Positions 8,801 to 22,970 of a DNA stretch of 64,000 bases are shown piece after piece (the stretch's first letter is position 1; every line of letters starts with the position of its first letter). Source of the DNA: Petrolisthes cinctipes (Eukaryota; Arthropoda; Malacostraca; Decapoda; Porcellanidae). The notes beneath the pieces were generated by a model that saw only the letters and a program-made list of their open reading frames with translations, ran no database searches and had not been told where the DNA came from. Both the position numbers and the translations under genes were made by a program. The stretch spans positions 1,116,001-1,180,000 of the forward strand of contig JAWQEG010001306.1 in assembly GCA_033782935.1 (NCBI GenBank), in the 5' to 3' direction.

Positions 8801-11127
8801 GTATTTTGAAAATACTCTAACACTGAGTAGGCATGTACAGATTGCTTCTGGGACCCCAAAATATTGAATTTTCGGGTGTTTTGAGCCTGAATTTGAGATA
8901 TAAACGGGTACTGAAGATGCATGCACATATCGACTTTTGTGCACCTAAAAGATCGATTTTCAGTATGTTTTGAGCATGTATTTTGAAAATACTCTAACAC
9001 GGAGTAGGCATGTACAAATCGCTTCTGGGACCCCTAAATATCGTATTTTCGGGTGTTTTGGGACTGAATTTGAGATATCGACTTTTTGGCACCTAAAAGA
9101 TCGATTTTTAGCATGTTTTTAGCTTATATTTTGAAAATATTCTAGCACTGAGTAGGCATGTACAGATTGCTTCTGGGACCCCAAAATATTGAATTTTCGG
9201 GTGTTTTGAGCCTTAATTTGAGATATAAACGGGTACAGAAGATACATGCACATATTGACTTTGGGCACCAAAAATATCGATTTTCAGCATGTTTTGGGCC
9301 TGAATTTTGAAAATACTCTAACACGGAGTAGGCATGTACAGATCGCTTCTGGGACCCCTAAATATCGAATTTTCGGGTGTTTTGGGACTGAATTTGAGAT
9401 ATCGACTTTTTTGCACCAAAAAGATCGAATTTTAGCATGTTTTTAGCCTATATTTTGAAAATATTCTAGCACTGTACAGATTGCTTCTGGGACCCCAAAA
9501 TATTGAATTTTCGGGTGTTTTGAGCCTGAATTCGAGATATAAACGGGTACTGAAGATGCATGCACATATCGACTTTTGTGCACCTAAAAGATCGATTTTC
9601 AGTATGTTTTGAGCATGTATTTTGAAAATACTCTAACACTGAGTAGGCATGTACAGATCGCTTCTGGGACCCCTAAATATCGAATTTTCGGGTGTTTTGG
9701 GACTGAATTTGAGATATCGACTTTTTGGCACCTAAAAGATCGATTTTTAGCATGTTTTTAGCCTATATTTTGAAAATATTCTAGCACTGTACAGATTCTT
9801 CTGGGACCCCAAAATATTGAATTTTGGGGTGTTTTGACCCTGAATTTGAGATATAAACGGGTACAGAAGATACATGCACATATTGACTTTGGTCACCAAA
9901 AATATCGATTTTCAGCATGTTTTGGGCCTGAATTTTGAAAATACTCTAACACGGAGTAGGCATGTACAGATCGCTTCTGGGACCCCAAAATATCGAATTT
10001 TCGGGTGTTTAGGGCCAGAATTTGAGATATAAACGGGTACAGAATATGCATGCACATATCGACTTTTGGGCACCTACAAGATCGATTTTCAGTAAGTTTT
10101 TGGCCTGTATTTTGAAAATACTCTAACACGGAGTAGGCATGTACAGATACCTTCTGGGACCTCTAAATATCGAATTTTCGGGTGGTTTGGGACTGAATTT
10201 GAGATATCGATTTTTTGGCACCTAAAATGTCGATTTTTAGCATGTTTTTAGCGTATATTTTGAAAATATTATAGCACTGTGTAGGCATGTACAGATTGCT
10301 TCTGGGACCCCAAAATATTGAATTTTCGGGTGTTTTGAGCCTGAATTTGAGATATAAACGGGTATAGAAGATACATGCACATATTGACTTTGGGCATCTA
10401 AAATATCGATTTTCAGCATGTTTTGGGCCTGTATTTTGAAAATACTCTAACACGGAGTATGCATGTACAGATCGCTTCTGGGACCCCAAAATATCGAATT
10501 TTCGGGTGTTTAGGGCCAGAATTTGAGATATAAACGGGTACAGAAGATGCATGCACATATCGAATTTTGTGCACCTAAAAGATCGATTTTCAGTATGTTT
10601 TGAGCATGTATTTTGAAAATACTCTAACACGGAGTAGGCATGTACAGATCGCTTCTGGGACCCCTAAATATCGAATTTTCGGGTGTTTTGGGACTGAATT
10701 TGAGATATCGACTTTTTGGCACCTAAAAGATCGATTTTTAGCATGTTTTTAGCCTATATTTTGAAAATATTCTAGCACTGTGTAGGCATGTACAGATCGC
10801 TTCTGGGACCCCAAAATATTGAATTTTCGGGTGTTTTGAGCCTGAATTTGAGATATAAACGGGTACAGAAGATGCATGCACATATCGACTTTTGGGCACC
10901 TAAAAGATCGATTTTCAGTATGTTTTTGGCCTGTATTTTGAAAATACTCTAACACGGAGTAGGCATGTACAGATACCTTCTGGGACCTCTAAATATCGAA
11001 TTTTCGGGTGTTTTGGGACTGAATTTGAGATATCGATTTTTTGGCACCTAAAATGTCGATTTTTAGCATGTTTTTAGCCTATATTTTGAAAATATTCTAG
11101 CACTGGGTAGGCATGTACAGATTGCTT
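5815..11127 (+). repeat. Super-unit copy 2 (5313 bp)
   Basis: It begins with A1 carrying the gaggctg and aatcctc variants of base 1. Relative to copy 1 it lacks one 501-bp trimer early on (the offset falls from 5814 to 5313). It then has about 825 bp extra around 6752-7577 (offset 6138 from 7642 onward). It ends without the 825 bp that closes copy 1 (4990-5814). All these changes are sums of whole monomers, as expected from unequal exchange in register. A patch at about 10450-10570 breaks the colinearity and is described in the findings. Confidence 0.82.
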
Positions 11128-13984
11128 CTGGGACCCCAAAATATTGAATTTTCGGGTGTTTTGAGGCTGAATTTGAGATATAAACGGGTACAGAAGATAC
11201 ATGCACATATTGACTTTGGGCACCAAAAATATCGATTTTCAGCATGTTTTGGGCCTGAATTTTGAAAATCCTCTAACACGGAGTAGGCATGTACAGATCG
11301 CTTCTGGGACCCCAAAATATCGAATTTTCGGATGTTTAGGGCCAGAATTTGAGATATAAACGGGTACAGAAGATGCATGCACATATCGACTTTTGGGCAC
11401 CTAAAAGATCGATTTTCAGTATGTTTTTGGCCTGTATTTTGAAAATACTCTAACACGGAGTAGGCATGTACAGATACCTTCTGGGACCTCTAAATATCGA
11501 ATTTTCGGGTGTTTTGGGACTGAATTTGAAATATCGATTTTTTGGCACCTAAAATGTCGATTTTTAGCATGTTTTTAGCCTATATTTTGAAAATATTCTA
11601 GCACTATGTAGGCATGTACAGATTGCTTCTGGGACCCCAAAATATTGAATTTTCGGGTGTTTTGAGCATGAATTTGAGATATAAACGGGTTCAGAAGATA
11701 CATGCACATATTGACTTTGGGCATCTAAAATATCGATTTTCAGCATGTTTTGGGCCTGTATTTTGAAAATACTCTAACACTGAGTAGGCATGAACAGATT
11801 GCTTCTGGGACCCCAAAATATTGAATTTTCGGGTGTTTTGAGCCTGAATTTGAGATATAAACGGGTACTGAAGATGCATGCACATATCGACTTTTGTGCA
11901 CCTAAAAGGTCGATTTTCTGTATGTTTTGAGCATGTATTTTGAAAATACTCTAACACGGAGTTAGGCATGTACAGATCGCTTCTGGGACCCCTAAATATC
12001 GAATTTTCGGGTGTTTGGGACTGAATTTGAGATATCGACTTTTTGGCACCTAAAAGATCGATTTTTAGCATGTCTTTAGCCTATATTTTGAAAATATTCT
12101 AATACTGAGTAGGCATGTACAGATTGCCTCTGGGACCCCAAAATATTGAATTTTCGGGTGTTTTGAGCCTGAATTTGAGATATAAACGGGTACAGAAGAT
12201 ACATGCACATATTGACTTTGGGCACCAAAAATATCGATTTTCAGCATGTTTTGGGCCTGAATTTTGAAAATACTCTAACACGGAGTAGGCATGTACAGAT
12301 CGCTTCTGGGACCCCAAAATATCGAATTTTCGGATGTTTAGGGCCAGAATTTGAGATATAAACGGGTACAGAAGATGCATGCACATATCGACTTTTGTGC
12401 ACCTAAAAGATCGATTTTCAGTATGTTTTTGGCCTGTATTTTGAAAATACTCTAACACGGAGTAGGCATGTACAGATACCTTCTGGGACCTCTAAATATC
12501 GAATTTTCGGGTGTTTTGGGACTGAATTTGAAATATCGATTTTTTGGCACCTAAAATGTCGATTTTTAGCATGTTTTTAGCCTATATTTTGAAAATATTC
12601 TAGCACTGTGTAGGCATGTACAGATTGCTTCTGGGACCCCAAAATATTGAATTTTCGGATGTTTTGAGCCTGAATTTGAGATATAAACGGGTTCAGAAGA
12701 TACATGCACATATTGACTTTGGGCATCTAAAATATCGATTTTCAGCATGTTTTGGGCCTGTATTTTGAAAATACTCTAACACTGAGTAGGCATGTACAGA
12801 TTGCTTCTGGGACCCCAAAATATTGAATTTTCGGGTGTTTTGAGCCTGAATTTGAGATATAAACGGGTACTGAAGATGCATGCACATATCGACGTTTGTG
12901 CACCTAAAAGATCGATTTTCAGTATGTTTTGAGCATGTATTTTGAAAATACTCTTACACGGAGTAGGCATGTACAGATCGCTTCTGGGACCCCTAAATAT
13001 CGAATTTTCGGGTGTTTTGGGACTGAATTTGAGATATCGATTTTTTGGCACCTAAAATGTCGATTTTTAGCATGTTTTTAGCCTATATTTTGAAAATATT
13101 CTAGCACTGTGTAGGGATGTACAGATTGCTTCTGGGACCCCAAAATATTGAATTTTCGGGTGTTTTGAGCCTGAATTTGAGATATAAACGGGTACAGAAG
13201 ATACATGCACATATTGACTTTGGGCATCTAAAATATCGATTTTCAGCATGTTTTGGGCCTGTATTTTGAAAATACTCTAACACTGAGTAGGCATGTACAG
13301 ATTGCTTCTGGGACCCCAAAATATTGAATTTTCGGGTGTTTTGAGCCAGTATTTTATATATAAACGGGTACAGAAGATTCATGCACATATTGACTTTGGG
13401 CACCAAAAATATCGATTTTCAGCATGTTTTGGGCCTGAATTTTGAAAATACTCTAACAAGGAGTAGGCATGTACAGATCGCTTCTGGGACCCCAAAATAT
13501 CGAATTTTCGGGTGTTTAGGGCCAGAATTTGAGATATAAACGGGAACAGAAGATGCATGCACATATCGACTTTTGGGCACCTAAAAGATCGATTTTCAGT
13601 ATGTTTTTGGCTTGTATTTTGAAAATACTCTAAACACGGAGTAGGCATGTACAGATACCTTCTGGGACCTCTAAATATAGAATTTTCGGGTGTTTTGGGA
13701 CTGAATTTGAGATATCGATTTTTTGGCACCTAAAATGTCGATTTTTAGCATGTTTTTAGCCTATATTTTGAAAATATTCTAGCACTGTGTAGGCATGTAC
13801 AGATTGCTTCTGGGACCCCAAAATATTGAATTTTCGGGTGTTTTGAGCCTGAATTTGAGATATAAACGGGTACAGAAGATACATGCACATATTGACTTTT
13901 GCATCTAAAATATCGATTTTCAGCATGTTTTTGGCCTGTATTTTGAAAATACTCTAACACTGAGTAGGCATGTACAGATTGCTT
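11128..13984 (+). repeat. Super-unit copy 3 (partial)
   Basis: Colinear with copy 1 from its first base: A1 11128, B1 11304, C1 11481, A2 11629, B2 11805 (same private gttagg variant), C2, A1 12130, B1 12306, C1 12483, A2 12631, B2 12807. It then has a C monomer at 12984 that is absent at the matching place in copy 1 (1857), shifting the offset from 11127 to 11275. Variant A1 13308, B1 13484, C1 13662 and A2 13810 follow. Homology runs on to about 14.4 kb, overlapping the next block. Confidence 0.82.
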
Positions 13985-16900
13985 CTGGGACCCCAAAATA
14001 TTGAATTTTCGGGTGTTTTGAGCCTGAATTTGAGATATAAACGGGTACTGAAGATGCATGCACATATCGACTTTTGTGCACCTAAAAGATCGATTTTCAG
14101 TATGTTTTGAGCATGTATTTTGAAAATACTCTAACACGGAGTAGGCATGTACAGATCGCTTCTGGGACCCCTAAATATCGTATTTTCGGGTGTTTTGGGA
14201 CTGAATTTGAGATATCTACTTTTTGGCACCTAAAAGATCGATTTTTAGCATGTTTTTAGCTTATATTTTGAAAATATTCTAGCACTGAGTAGGCATGTAC
14301 AGATTGCTTCTGGGACCCCAAAATATTGAATTTTCGGGTGTTTTGAGCCTGAATTTGAGATATAAACGGGTACAGAAGATACATGCACATATTGACTTTG
14401 GGCACCAAAAATATCGATTTTCAGCATGTTTTGGGCCTTAATTTTGAAAATACTCTAACACGGAGTAGGCATGTACAGATCGCTTCTGGGACCCTAAAAT
14501 ATCGAATTTTTGGGTGTTTTGAGCCTGAATTTGAGATATAAACGGGTACTGAAGATGTATGCACATATCGACTTTTGTGCACCTAAAAGATCGATTTTCA
14601 GTATGTTTTGAGAATGTATTTTGAAAATACTCTAACACGGAGTAGGCATGTACAGATCGCTTCTGGGACCCCTAAATATCAAATTTTCGGGTGTTTTGGG
14701 ACTGAATTTGAGATATCGACTTTTTTGCACCTAAAAGATCGAATTTTAGCATGTTTTTAGCCTATATTTTGAAAATATTCTAGCACTGTACAGATTGCTT
14801 CTGGGACCCCAAAATATTGAATTTTAGGGTGTTTTGAGCCTGAATTCGAGATATAAACGGGTACAGAAGATACATGCACATATTGACTTTGGGCATCTAA
14901 AATATCGATTTTCAGCATGTTTTGGGCCTGTATTTTGAAAATACTCTAACACTGAGTAGGCATGTACAGATTGATTCTGGGACCCCAAAATATTGAATTT
15001 TCGGGTGTTTTGAGCCTGAATTTGGGATATAAACGGGTACTGAAGATGCATGCACATATCGACTTTTGTGCACCTAAAAGATCGATTTTCAGTATGTTTT
15101 GAGCATGTATTTTGAAAATACTCTAACACGGAGTACGCATGTACAGATCGCTTCTGGGACCCTGAATATCGAATTTTCGGGTGTTTTGGGACTGAATTTG
15201 AGATATCGACTTTTTGGCACTTAAAAGATCGATTTTTAGCATGTTTTTAGCCTATATTTTGAAAATATTCTAGCACTGTACAGATTGCTTCTGGGACCCC
15301 AAAATATTGAATTTTCGGGTGTTTTGAGCCTGAATTTGAGATATAAACGGGTACAGAAGATACATGCACATATTGACTTTGGGCATCTAAAATATCGATT
15401 TTCAGCATGTTTTGGGCCTGTATTTTGAAAATACTCTAACACTGACTAGGCATGTACAGATTGCTTCTGGGACCCCAAAATATTGAATTTTCGGGTGTTT
15501 TGAGCCTGAATTTGAGATATAAACGGGTACTGAAGATGCATGCACATATCGACTTTTGTGCACCTAAAAGATCGATTTTCAGTATGTTTTGAGCATGTAT
15601 TTTGAAAATCCTCTAACACTGAGTAGGCATGTACAGATACCTTCTGGGACCCTTAAATATCGAATTTTCGGGTGTTTTGGGACTGAATTTGAGATATCGA
15701 CTTTTTGGCACCTAAAAGATCGATTTTTAGCATGTTTTTAGCCTATATTTTGAAAATATTCTAGCACTGAGTAGGCATGTACAGATTGCTTCTGGGACCC
15801 CAAAATATTGAATTTTCGGGTGTTTTGAGCCTGAATTTGAGATATAAACGGGTACAGAAGATACATGCACATATTGACTTTGGGCACCAAAAATATCGAT
15901 TTTCAGCATGTTTTGGGCCTGAATTTTGAAAATACTCTAACACGGAGTAGGCATGTACAGATCGCTTCTGGGACCCCAAAATATTGAATTTTCGGGTGTT
16001 TTGAGCCTGAATTTGAGATATAAACGGGTACTGAAGATGCATGCACATATCGACTTTTGTGCACCTAAAAGATCGATTTTCAGTATGTTTTGAGCATGTA
16101 TTTTGAAAATACTCTAACACGGAGTAGGCATGTACAGATCGCTTCTGGGACCCTTAAATATCGTATTTTCGGGTGTTTTGGGACTGAATTTGAGATATCT
16201 ACTTTTTGGCACCTAAAAGATCGATTTTTAGCATGTTTTTAGCTTATATTTTGAAAATATTCTAGCACTGAGTAGGCATGTACAGATTGCTTCTGGGACC
16301 CCAAAATATTGAATTTTCGGGTGTTTTGAGCCTGAATTTGAGATATAAACGGGTACAGAAGATACATGCACATATTGACTTTGGGCACCAAAAATATCGA
16401 TTTTCAGCATGTTTTGGGCCTGAATTTTGAAAATACTCTAACACGGAGTAGGCATGTACAGATCGCTTCTGGGACCCTAAAATATCGAATTTTTGGGTGT
16501 TTTGAGCCTGAATTTGAGATATAAACGGGTACTGAAGATGTATGCACATATCGACTTTTGTGCACCTAAAAGATCGATTTTCAGTATGTTTTGAGAATGT
16601 ATTTTGAAAATACTCTAACACGGAGTAGGCATGTACAGATCGCTTCTGGGACCCCTAAATATCGAATTTTCGGGTGTTTTGGGACTGAATTTGAGATATC
16701 GACTTTTTTGCACCTAAAAGATCGAATTTTAGCATGTTTTTAGCCTATATTTTGAAAATATTCTAGCACTGTACAGATTGCTTCTGGGACCCCAAAATAT
16801 TGAATTTTCGGGTGTTTTGAGCCTGAATTCGAGATATAATCGGGTACAGAAGATACATGCACATATTGACTTTGGGGATCTAAAATATCGATTTTCAGCA

Positions 16901-17774
16901 TGTTTTTGGCCTGTATTTTGAAAATACTCTAACACTGAGTAGGCATGTACAGATTGCTTCTGGGACCCCAAAATATTGAATTTTCGGGTGTTTTGAGCCT
17001 GAATTTGGGATATAAACGGGTACTGAAGATGCATGCACATATCGACTTTTGTGCACCTAAAAGATCGATTTTCAGTATGTTTTGAGCATGTATTTTGAAA
17101 ATACTCTAACACGGAGTACGCATGTACAGATCGCTTCTGGGACCCTAAATATCGAATTTTCGGGTGTTTTGGGACTGAATTTGAGATATCGACTTTTTGG
17201 CACATAAAAGATCGATTTTTAGCATGTTTTTAGCCTATATTTTGAAAATATTCTAGCACTGTACAGATTGCTTCTGGGACCCCAAAATATTGAATTTTCG
17301 GGTGTTTTGAGCCTGAATTTGAGATATAAACGGGTACAGAAGATACATGCACATATTGACTTTGGGCATCTAAAATATCGATTTTCAGCATGTTTTGGGC
17401 CTGTATTTTGAAAATACTCTAACACTGAGTAGGCATGTACAGATTGCTTCTGGGACCCCAAAATATTGAATTTTCGGGTGTTTTGAGCCTGAATTTGAGA
17501 TATAAACGGGTACTGAAGATGCATGCACATATCGACTTTTGTGCACCTAAAAGATCGATTTTCAGTATGTTTTGAGCATGTATTTTGTAAATACTCTAAC
17601 ACGGAGTAGGCATGTACAGATCGCTTCTGGGACCCCTAAATATCGAATTTTCGGGTGTTTTGGGACTGAATTTGAGATATCGACTTTTTGGCACCTAAAA
17701 GATCGATTTTTAGCATGTTTTTAGCCTATATTTTGAAAATATTCTAGCACTGAGTAGGCATGTACAGATTGCTT
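13985..17774 (+). repeat. 1983-bp tandem duplication (13985-15967 and 15968-17950)
   Basis: Twelve monomers repeat at an exact 1983-bp offset: B2 13985, C2 14162, A1 14310, B2 14486, short C2 14663, A2 14801, B2 14977, short C2 15154, A2 15291, B2 15467, C2 15644, A1 15792. The second unit starts at 15968 and runs 176 bp into the next block. Shared private variants confirm it: gatatctacttttt at 14211 and 16194, ttagcttatatt at about 14268 and 16251, tgtatgcac near 14557 and 16540, and gaatttgggatat near 15021 and 17004. Only A2/B2/C2 and A1 classes occur; B1 and C1 are missing. Confidence 0.82.
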
Positions 17775-19964
17775 CTGGGACCCCAAAATATTGAATTTTC
17801 GGGTGTTTTGAGCCTGAATTTGAGATATAAACGGGTACAGAAGATACATGCACATATTGACTTTGGGCACCAAAAATATCGATTTTCAGCATGTTTTGGG
17901 CCTGAATTTTGAAAATACTCTAACACGGAGTAGGCATGTACAGATTGCTTCTGGGACCCCAAAATATTGAATTTTCGGGTGTTTTGAGCCTGAATTTGAG
18001 ATATAAACGGGTACTGAAGATGCATGCACATATCGACTTTTGTGCACCTAAAATATCGATTTTCAGCATGTTTTGGGCCTGAATTTTGAAAATACTCTAA
18101 CACGGAGTAGGCATGTACAGATCGCTTCTGGGACCCCAAAATATCGAATTTTCGGGTGTTTAGGGCCTGAATTTGTGATATAAACGGGTACAGAAGATAC
18201 ATGCACATATTGACTTTGGGCACCAAAAATATCGATTTTCAGCATGTTTTGGGCCTGAATTTTGAAAATACTCTAACACGAAGTAGGCATGTACAGATCG
18301 CTTCTGGGACCCCAAAATATCGAATTTTCGGGTGTTTAGGGCCAGAATTTGAGATATAAACGGGTACAGAAGATGCATGCACATATCGACTTTTGTGCAC
18401 CTAAAAGATCGATTTTCAGTATGTTTTTGGCCTGTATTTTGAAAATACTCTAACATGGAGTAAGCATGTACAGATACCTTCTGGGACCTCTAAATATCGA
18501 ATTTTCGGGTGTTTTGGGACTGAATTTGAGATATCGATTTTTTGGCACCTAAAATGTCGATTTTTAGCATGTTTTTAGCCTATATTTTGAAAATATTCTA
18601 GCACTGTGTAGGCATGTACAGATTGCTTCTGGGACCCCAAAATATTGAATTTTCGGGTGTTTTGACCCTGAATTTGAGATATAAACGGGTACAGAAGATA
18701 CATGCACATATTGACTTTGGGCATCTAAAATATCGATTTTCAGCATGTTTTGGGCCTGTATTTTGAAAATACTCTAACACTGAGTACAGATTGCTTCTGG
18801 GACCCCAAAATATTGAATTTTGGGGTGTTTTGAGCCTGAATTTGAGATATAAACGGGTACTGAAGATGCATGCACATATCGACTTTTGTGCACCTAAAAG
18901 ATCGATTTTCAGTATGTTTTCAGCATGTATTTTGAAAATACTCTAACACGGAGTAGGCATGTACAGATCGCTTCTGGGACCCCTAAATATCGAATTTTCG
19001 GGTGTTTTGGGACTGAATTTGAGATATCGATTTTTTGGCACCTAAAAGATCGATTTTTAGCATGTTTTTAGCCTATATTTTGAAAATATTCTAGCACTGT
19101 ACAGATTGCTTCTGGGACCCCAAAATATTGAATTTTCGGGTGTTTTGAGCCTGAATTTGAGATATAAACGGGTTCAGAAGATACATGCACATATTGACTT
19201 TGGGCATCTAAAATATCGATTTTCAGCATGTTTTGGGCCTGTATTTTGAAAATACTCTAACACTGAGTAGGCATGTACAGATTGCTTCTGGGACCCCAAA
19301 ATATTGAATTTTCGGGTGTTTTGAGCCTGAATTTGAGATATAAACGGGTACTGAAGATGCATGCACATATCGACGTTTGTGCACCTAAAAGATCGATTTT
19401 CAGTATGTTTTGAGCATGTATTTTGAAAATACTCTAACACGGAGTAGGCATGTACAGATCGCTTTTGGGACCCCTAAATATTGAATTTTCGGGTGTTTTG
19501 GGACTGAATTTGAGATATCGATTTTTTGGCACCTAAAATGTCGATTTTTAGCATGTTTTTAGCCTACATTTTGAAAATATTCTAGCATTGTGTAGGGATG
19601 TACAGATTGCTTCTGGGACCCCAAAATATTGAATTTTCGGGTGTTTTGAGCCTGAATTTGAGATATAAACGGGTACAGAAGATACATGCACATATTGACT
19701 TTGGGCACCAAAAATATCGATTTTCAGCATGTTTTGGGCCTGAATTTTGAAAATACTCTAACACGGAGTAGGCATGTACAGATCGCTTCTGGGACCCCAA
19801 AATATCGAATTTTCGGGTGTTTAGGGCCTGAATTTGAGATAGAAACGGGTACAGAAGATACATGCACATATTGACTTTGGGCACCAAAAATATCGATTTT
19901 CAGCATGTTTTGGGCCTGAATTTTGAAAATACTCTAACACGGAGTAGGCATGTACAGATTGCTT
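17775..19964 (+). repeat. 2190-bp super-unit, copy a
   Basis: Thirteen monomers: A1 17775, B2 17951, B1/A1 hybrid 18128, B1 18304, C1 18481, A2 18629, B2 18797, short C 18974, A2 19112, B2 19288, C 19465, A1 19613, B1/A1 hybrid 19789. Their lengths sum to 2190. Private markers include gtttagggcctgaatttgtg, cacgaagtagg, aacatggagtaagc, ttttgaccctg, an 8-bp deletion at ctgagtacag (18780-18789), ttttggggtg, gcttttggga and gatagaaacggg. Confidence 0.88.
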
Positions 19965-22154
19965 CTGGGACCCCAAAATATTGAATTTTCGGGTGTTTTG
20001 AGCCTGAATTTGAGATATAAACGGGTACAGAAGATACATGCACATATTGACTTTGGGCACCAAAAATATCGATTTTCAGCATGTTTTGGGCCTGAATTTT
20101 GAAAATACTCTAACACGGAGTAGGCATGTACAGATTGCTTCTGGGACCCCAAAATATTGAATTTTCGGGTGTTTTGAGCCTGAATTTGAGATATAAACGG
20201 GTACTGAAGATGCATGCACATATCGACTTTTGTGCACCTAAAATATCGATTTTCAGCATGTTTTGGGCCTGAATTTTGAAAATACTCTAACACGGAGTAG
20301 GCATGTACAGATCGCTTCTGGGACCCCAAAATATCGAATTTTCGGGTGTTTAGGGCCTGAATTTGTGATATAAACGGGTACAGAAGATACATGCACATAT
20401 TGACTTTGGGCACCAAAAATATCGATTTTCAGCATGTTTTGGGCCTGAATTTTGAAAATACTCTAACACGAAGTAGGCATGTACAGATCGCTTCTGGGAC
20501 CCCAAAATATCGAATTTTCGGGTGTTTAGGGCCAGAATTTGAGATATAAACGGGTACAGAAGATGCATGCACATATCGACTTTTGTGCACCTAAAAGATC
20601 GATTTTCAGTATGTTTTTGGCCTGTATTTTGAAAATACTCTAACATGGAGTAAGCATGTACAGATACCTTCTGGGACCTCTAAATATCGAATTTTCGGGT
20701 GTTTTGGGACTGAATTTGAGATATCGATTTTTTGGCACCTAAAATGTCGATTTTTAGCATGTTTTTAGCCTATATTTTGAAAATATTCTAGCACTGTGTA
20801 GGCATGTACAGATTGCTTCTGGGACCCCAAAATATTGAATTTTCGGGTGTTTTGACCCTGAATTTGAGATATAAACGGGTACAGAAGATACATGCACATA
20901 TTGACTTTGGGCATCTAAAATATCGATTTTCAGCATGTTTTGGGCCTGTATTTTGAAAATACTCTAACACTGAGTACAGATTGCTTCTGGGACCCCAAAA
21001 TATTGAATTTTGGGGTGTTTTGAGCCTGAATTTGAGATATAAACGGGTACTGAAGATGCATGCACATATCGACTTTTGTGCACCTAAAAGATCGATTTTC
21101 AGTATGTTTTCAGCATGTATTTTGAAAATACTCTAACACGGAGTAGGCATGTACAGATCGCTTCTGGGACCCCTAAATATCGAATTTTCGGGTGTTTTGG
21201 GACTGAATTTGAGATATCGATTTTTTGGCACCTAAAAGATCGATTTTTAGCATGTTTTTAGCCTATATTTTGAAAATATTCTAGCACTGTACAGATTGCT
21301 TCTGGGACCCCAAAATATTGAATTTTCGGGTGTTTTGAGCCTGAATTTGAGATATAAACGGGTTCAGAAGATACATGCACATATTGACTTTGGGCATCTA
21401 AAATATCGATTTTCAGCATGTTTTGGGCCTGTATTTTGAAAATACTCTAACACTGAGTAGGCATGTACAGATTGCTTCTGGGACCCCAAAATATTGAATT
21501 TTCGGGTGTTTTGAGCCTGAATTTGAGATATAAACGGGTACTGAAGATGCATGCACATATCGACGTTTGTGCACCTAAAAGATCGATTTTCAGTATGTTT
21601 TGAGCATGTATTTTGAAAATACTCTAACACGGAGTAGGCATGTACAGATCGCTTTTGGGACCCCTAAATATTGAATTTTCGGGTGTTTTGGGACTGAATT
21701 TGAGATATCGATTTTTTGGCACCTAAAATGTCGATTTTTAGCATGTTTTTAGCCTACATTTTGAAAATATTCTAGCATTGTGTAGGGATGTACAGATTGC
21801 TTCTGGGACCCCAAAATATTGAATTTTCGGGTGTTTTGAGCCTGAATTTGAGATATAAACGGGTACAGAAGATACATGCACATATTGACTTTGGGCACCA
21901 AAAATATCGATTTTCAGCATGTTTTGGGCCTGAATTTTGAAAATACTCTAACACGGAGTAGGCATGTACAGATCGCTTCTGGGACCCCAAAATATCGAAT
22001 TTTCGGGTGTTTAGGGCCTGAATTTGAGATAGAAACGGGTACAGAAGATACATGCACATATTGACTTTGGGCACCAAAAATATCGATTTTCAGCATGTTT
22101 TGGGCCTGAATTTTGAAAATACTCTAACACGGAGTAGGCATGTACAGATCGCTT
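19965..22154 (+). repeat. 2190-bp super-unit, copy b
   Basis: Every monomer start of copy a reappears exactly 2190 bp later, including the 8-bp deletion (20970-20979) and all the private markers. I saw essentially no differences when comparing line by line. The near identity indicates a very recent tandem duplication or, less likely, an assembly artefact. Confidence 0.88.
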
Positions 22155-22970
22155 CTGGGACCCCAAAATATTGAATTTTCGGATGTTTAGGGCCAGAATT
22201 TGAGATATAAACGGGTACAGAAGATGCATGCACATATCGACTTTTGGGCACCTAAAAGATCGATTTTCAGTATGTTTTTGGCCTGTATTTTGAAAATACT
22301 CTAACACGGAGTAGGCATGTACAGATACCTTCTGGGACCTCTAAATATCGAATTTTCGGGTGTTTTGGGACTGAATTTGAGATATCGACTTTTTTGCACC
22401 TAAAAGATCGAATTTTAGCATGTTTTTAGCCTATATTTTGAAAATATTCTAGCACTGTACAGATTGCTTCTGGGACCCCAAAATATTGAATTTTAGGGTG
22501 TTTTGAGCCTGAATTCGAGATATAAACGGGTACAGAAGATACATGCACATATTGACTTTGGGCATCTAAAATATCGATTTTCAGCATGTTTTGGGCCTGT
22601 ATTTTGAAAATACTCTAACACTGAGTAGGCATGTACAGATTGCTTCTGGGACCCCAAAATATTGAATTTTCGGGTGTTTTGAGCCTGAATTTGAGATATA
22701 AACGGGTACTGAAGATGCATGCACATATCGACTTTTGTGCACCTAAAAGATCGATTTTCAGTATGTTTTGAGCATGTATTTTGTAAATACTCTAACACGG
22801 AGTAGGCATGTACAGATCGCTTCTGGGACCCCTAAATATCGAATTTTCGGGTGTTTTGGGACTGAATTTGAGATATCGACTTTTTGGCACCTAAAAGATC
22901 GATTTTTAGCATGTTTTTAGCCTATATTTTGAAAATATTCTAGCACTGAGTAGGCATGTACAGATTGCTT
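22155..22970 (+). repeat. 816-bp spacer of five monomers between super-unit copies b and c
   Basis: B1 22155 (ggatgtttaggg), short C 22332 (C1 head gggacctctaaat with a C2-type gactttttt tail), A2 22470 (tttagggtg and gaattcgag, as at 14801), B2 22646 (with tgtattttgtaaatac, as at 17577), C2 22823. The last three match 17274-17774, so the third copy was duplicated together with its left flank. Confidence 0.75.
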
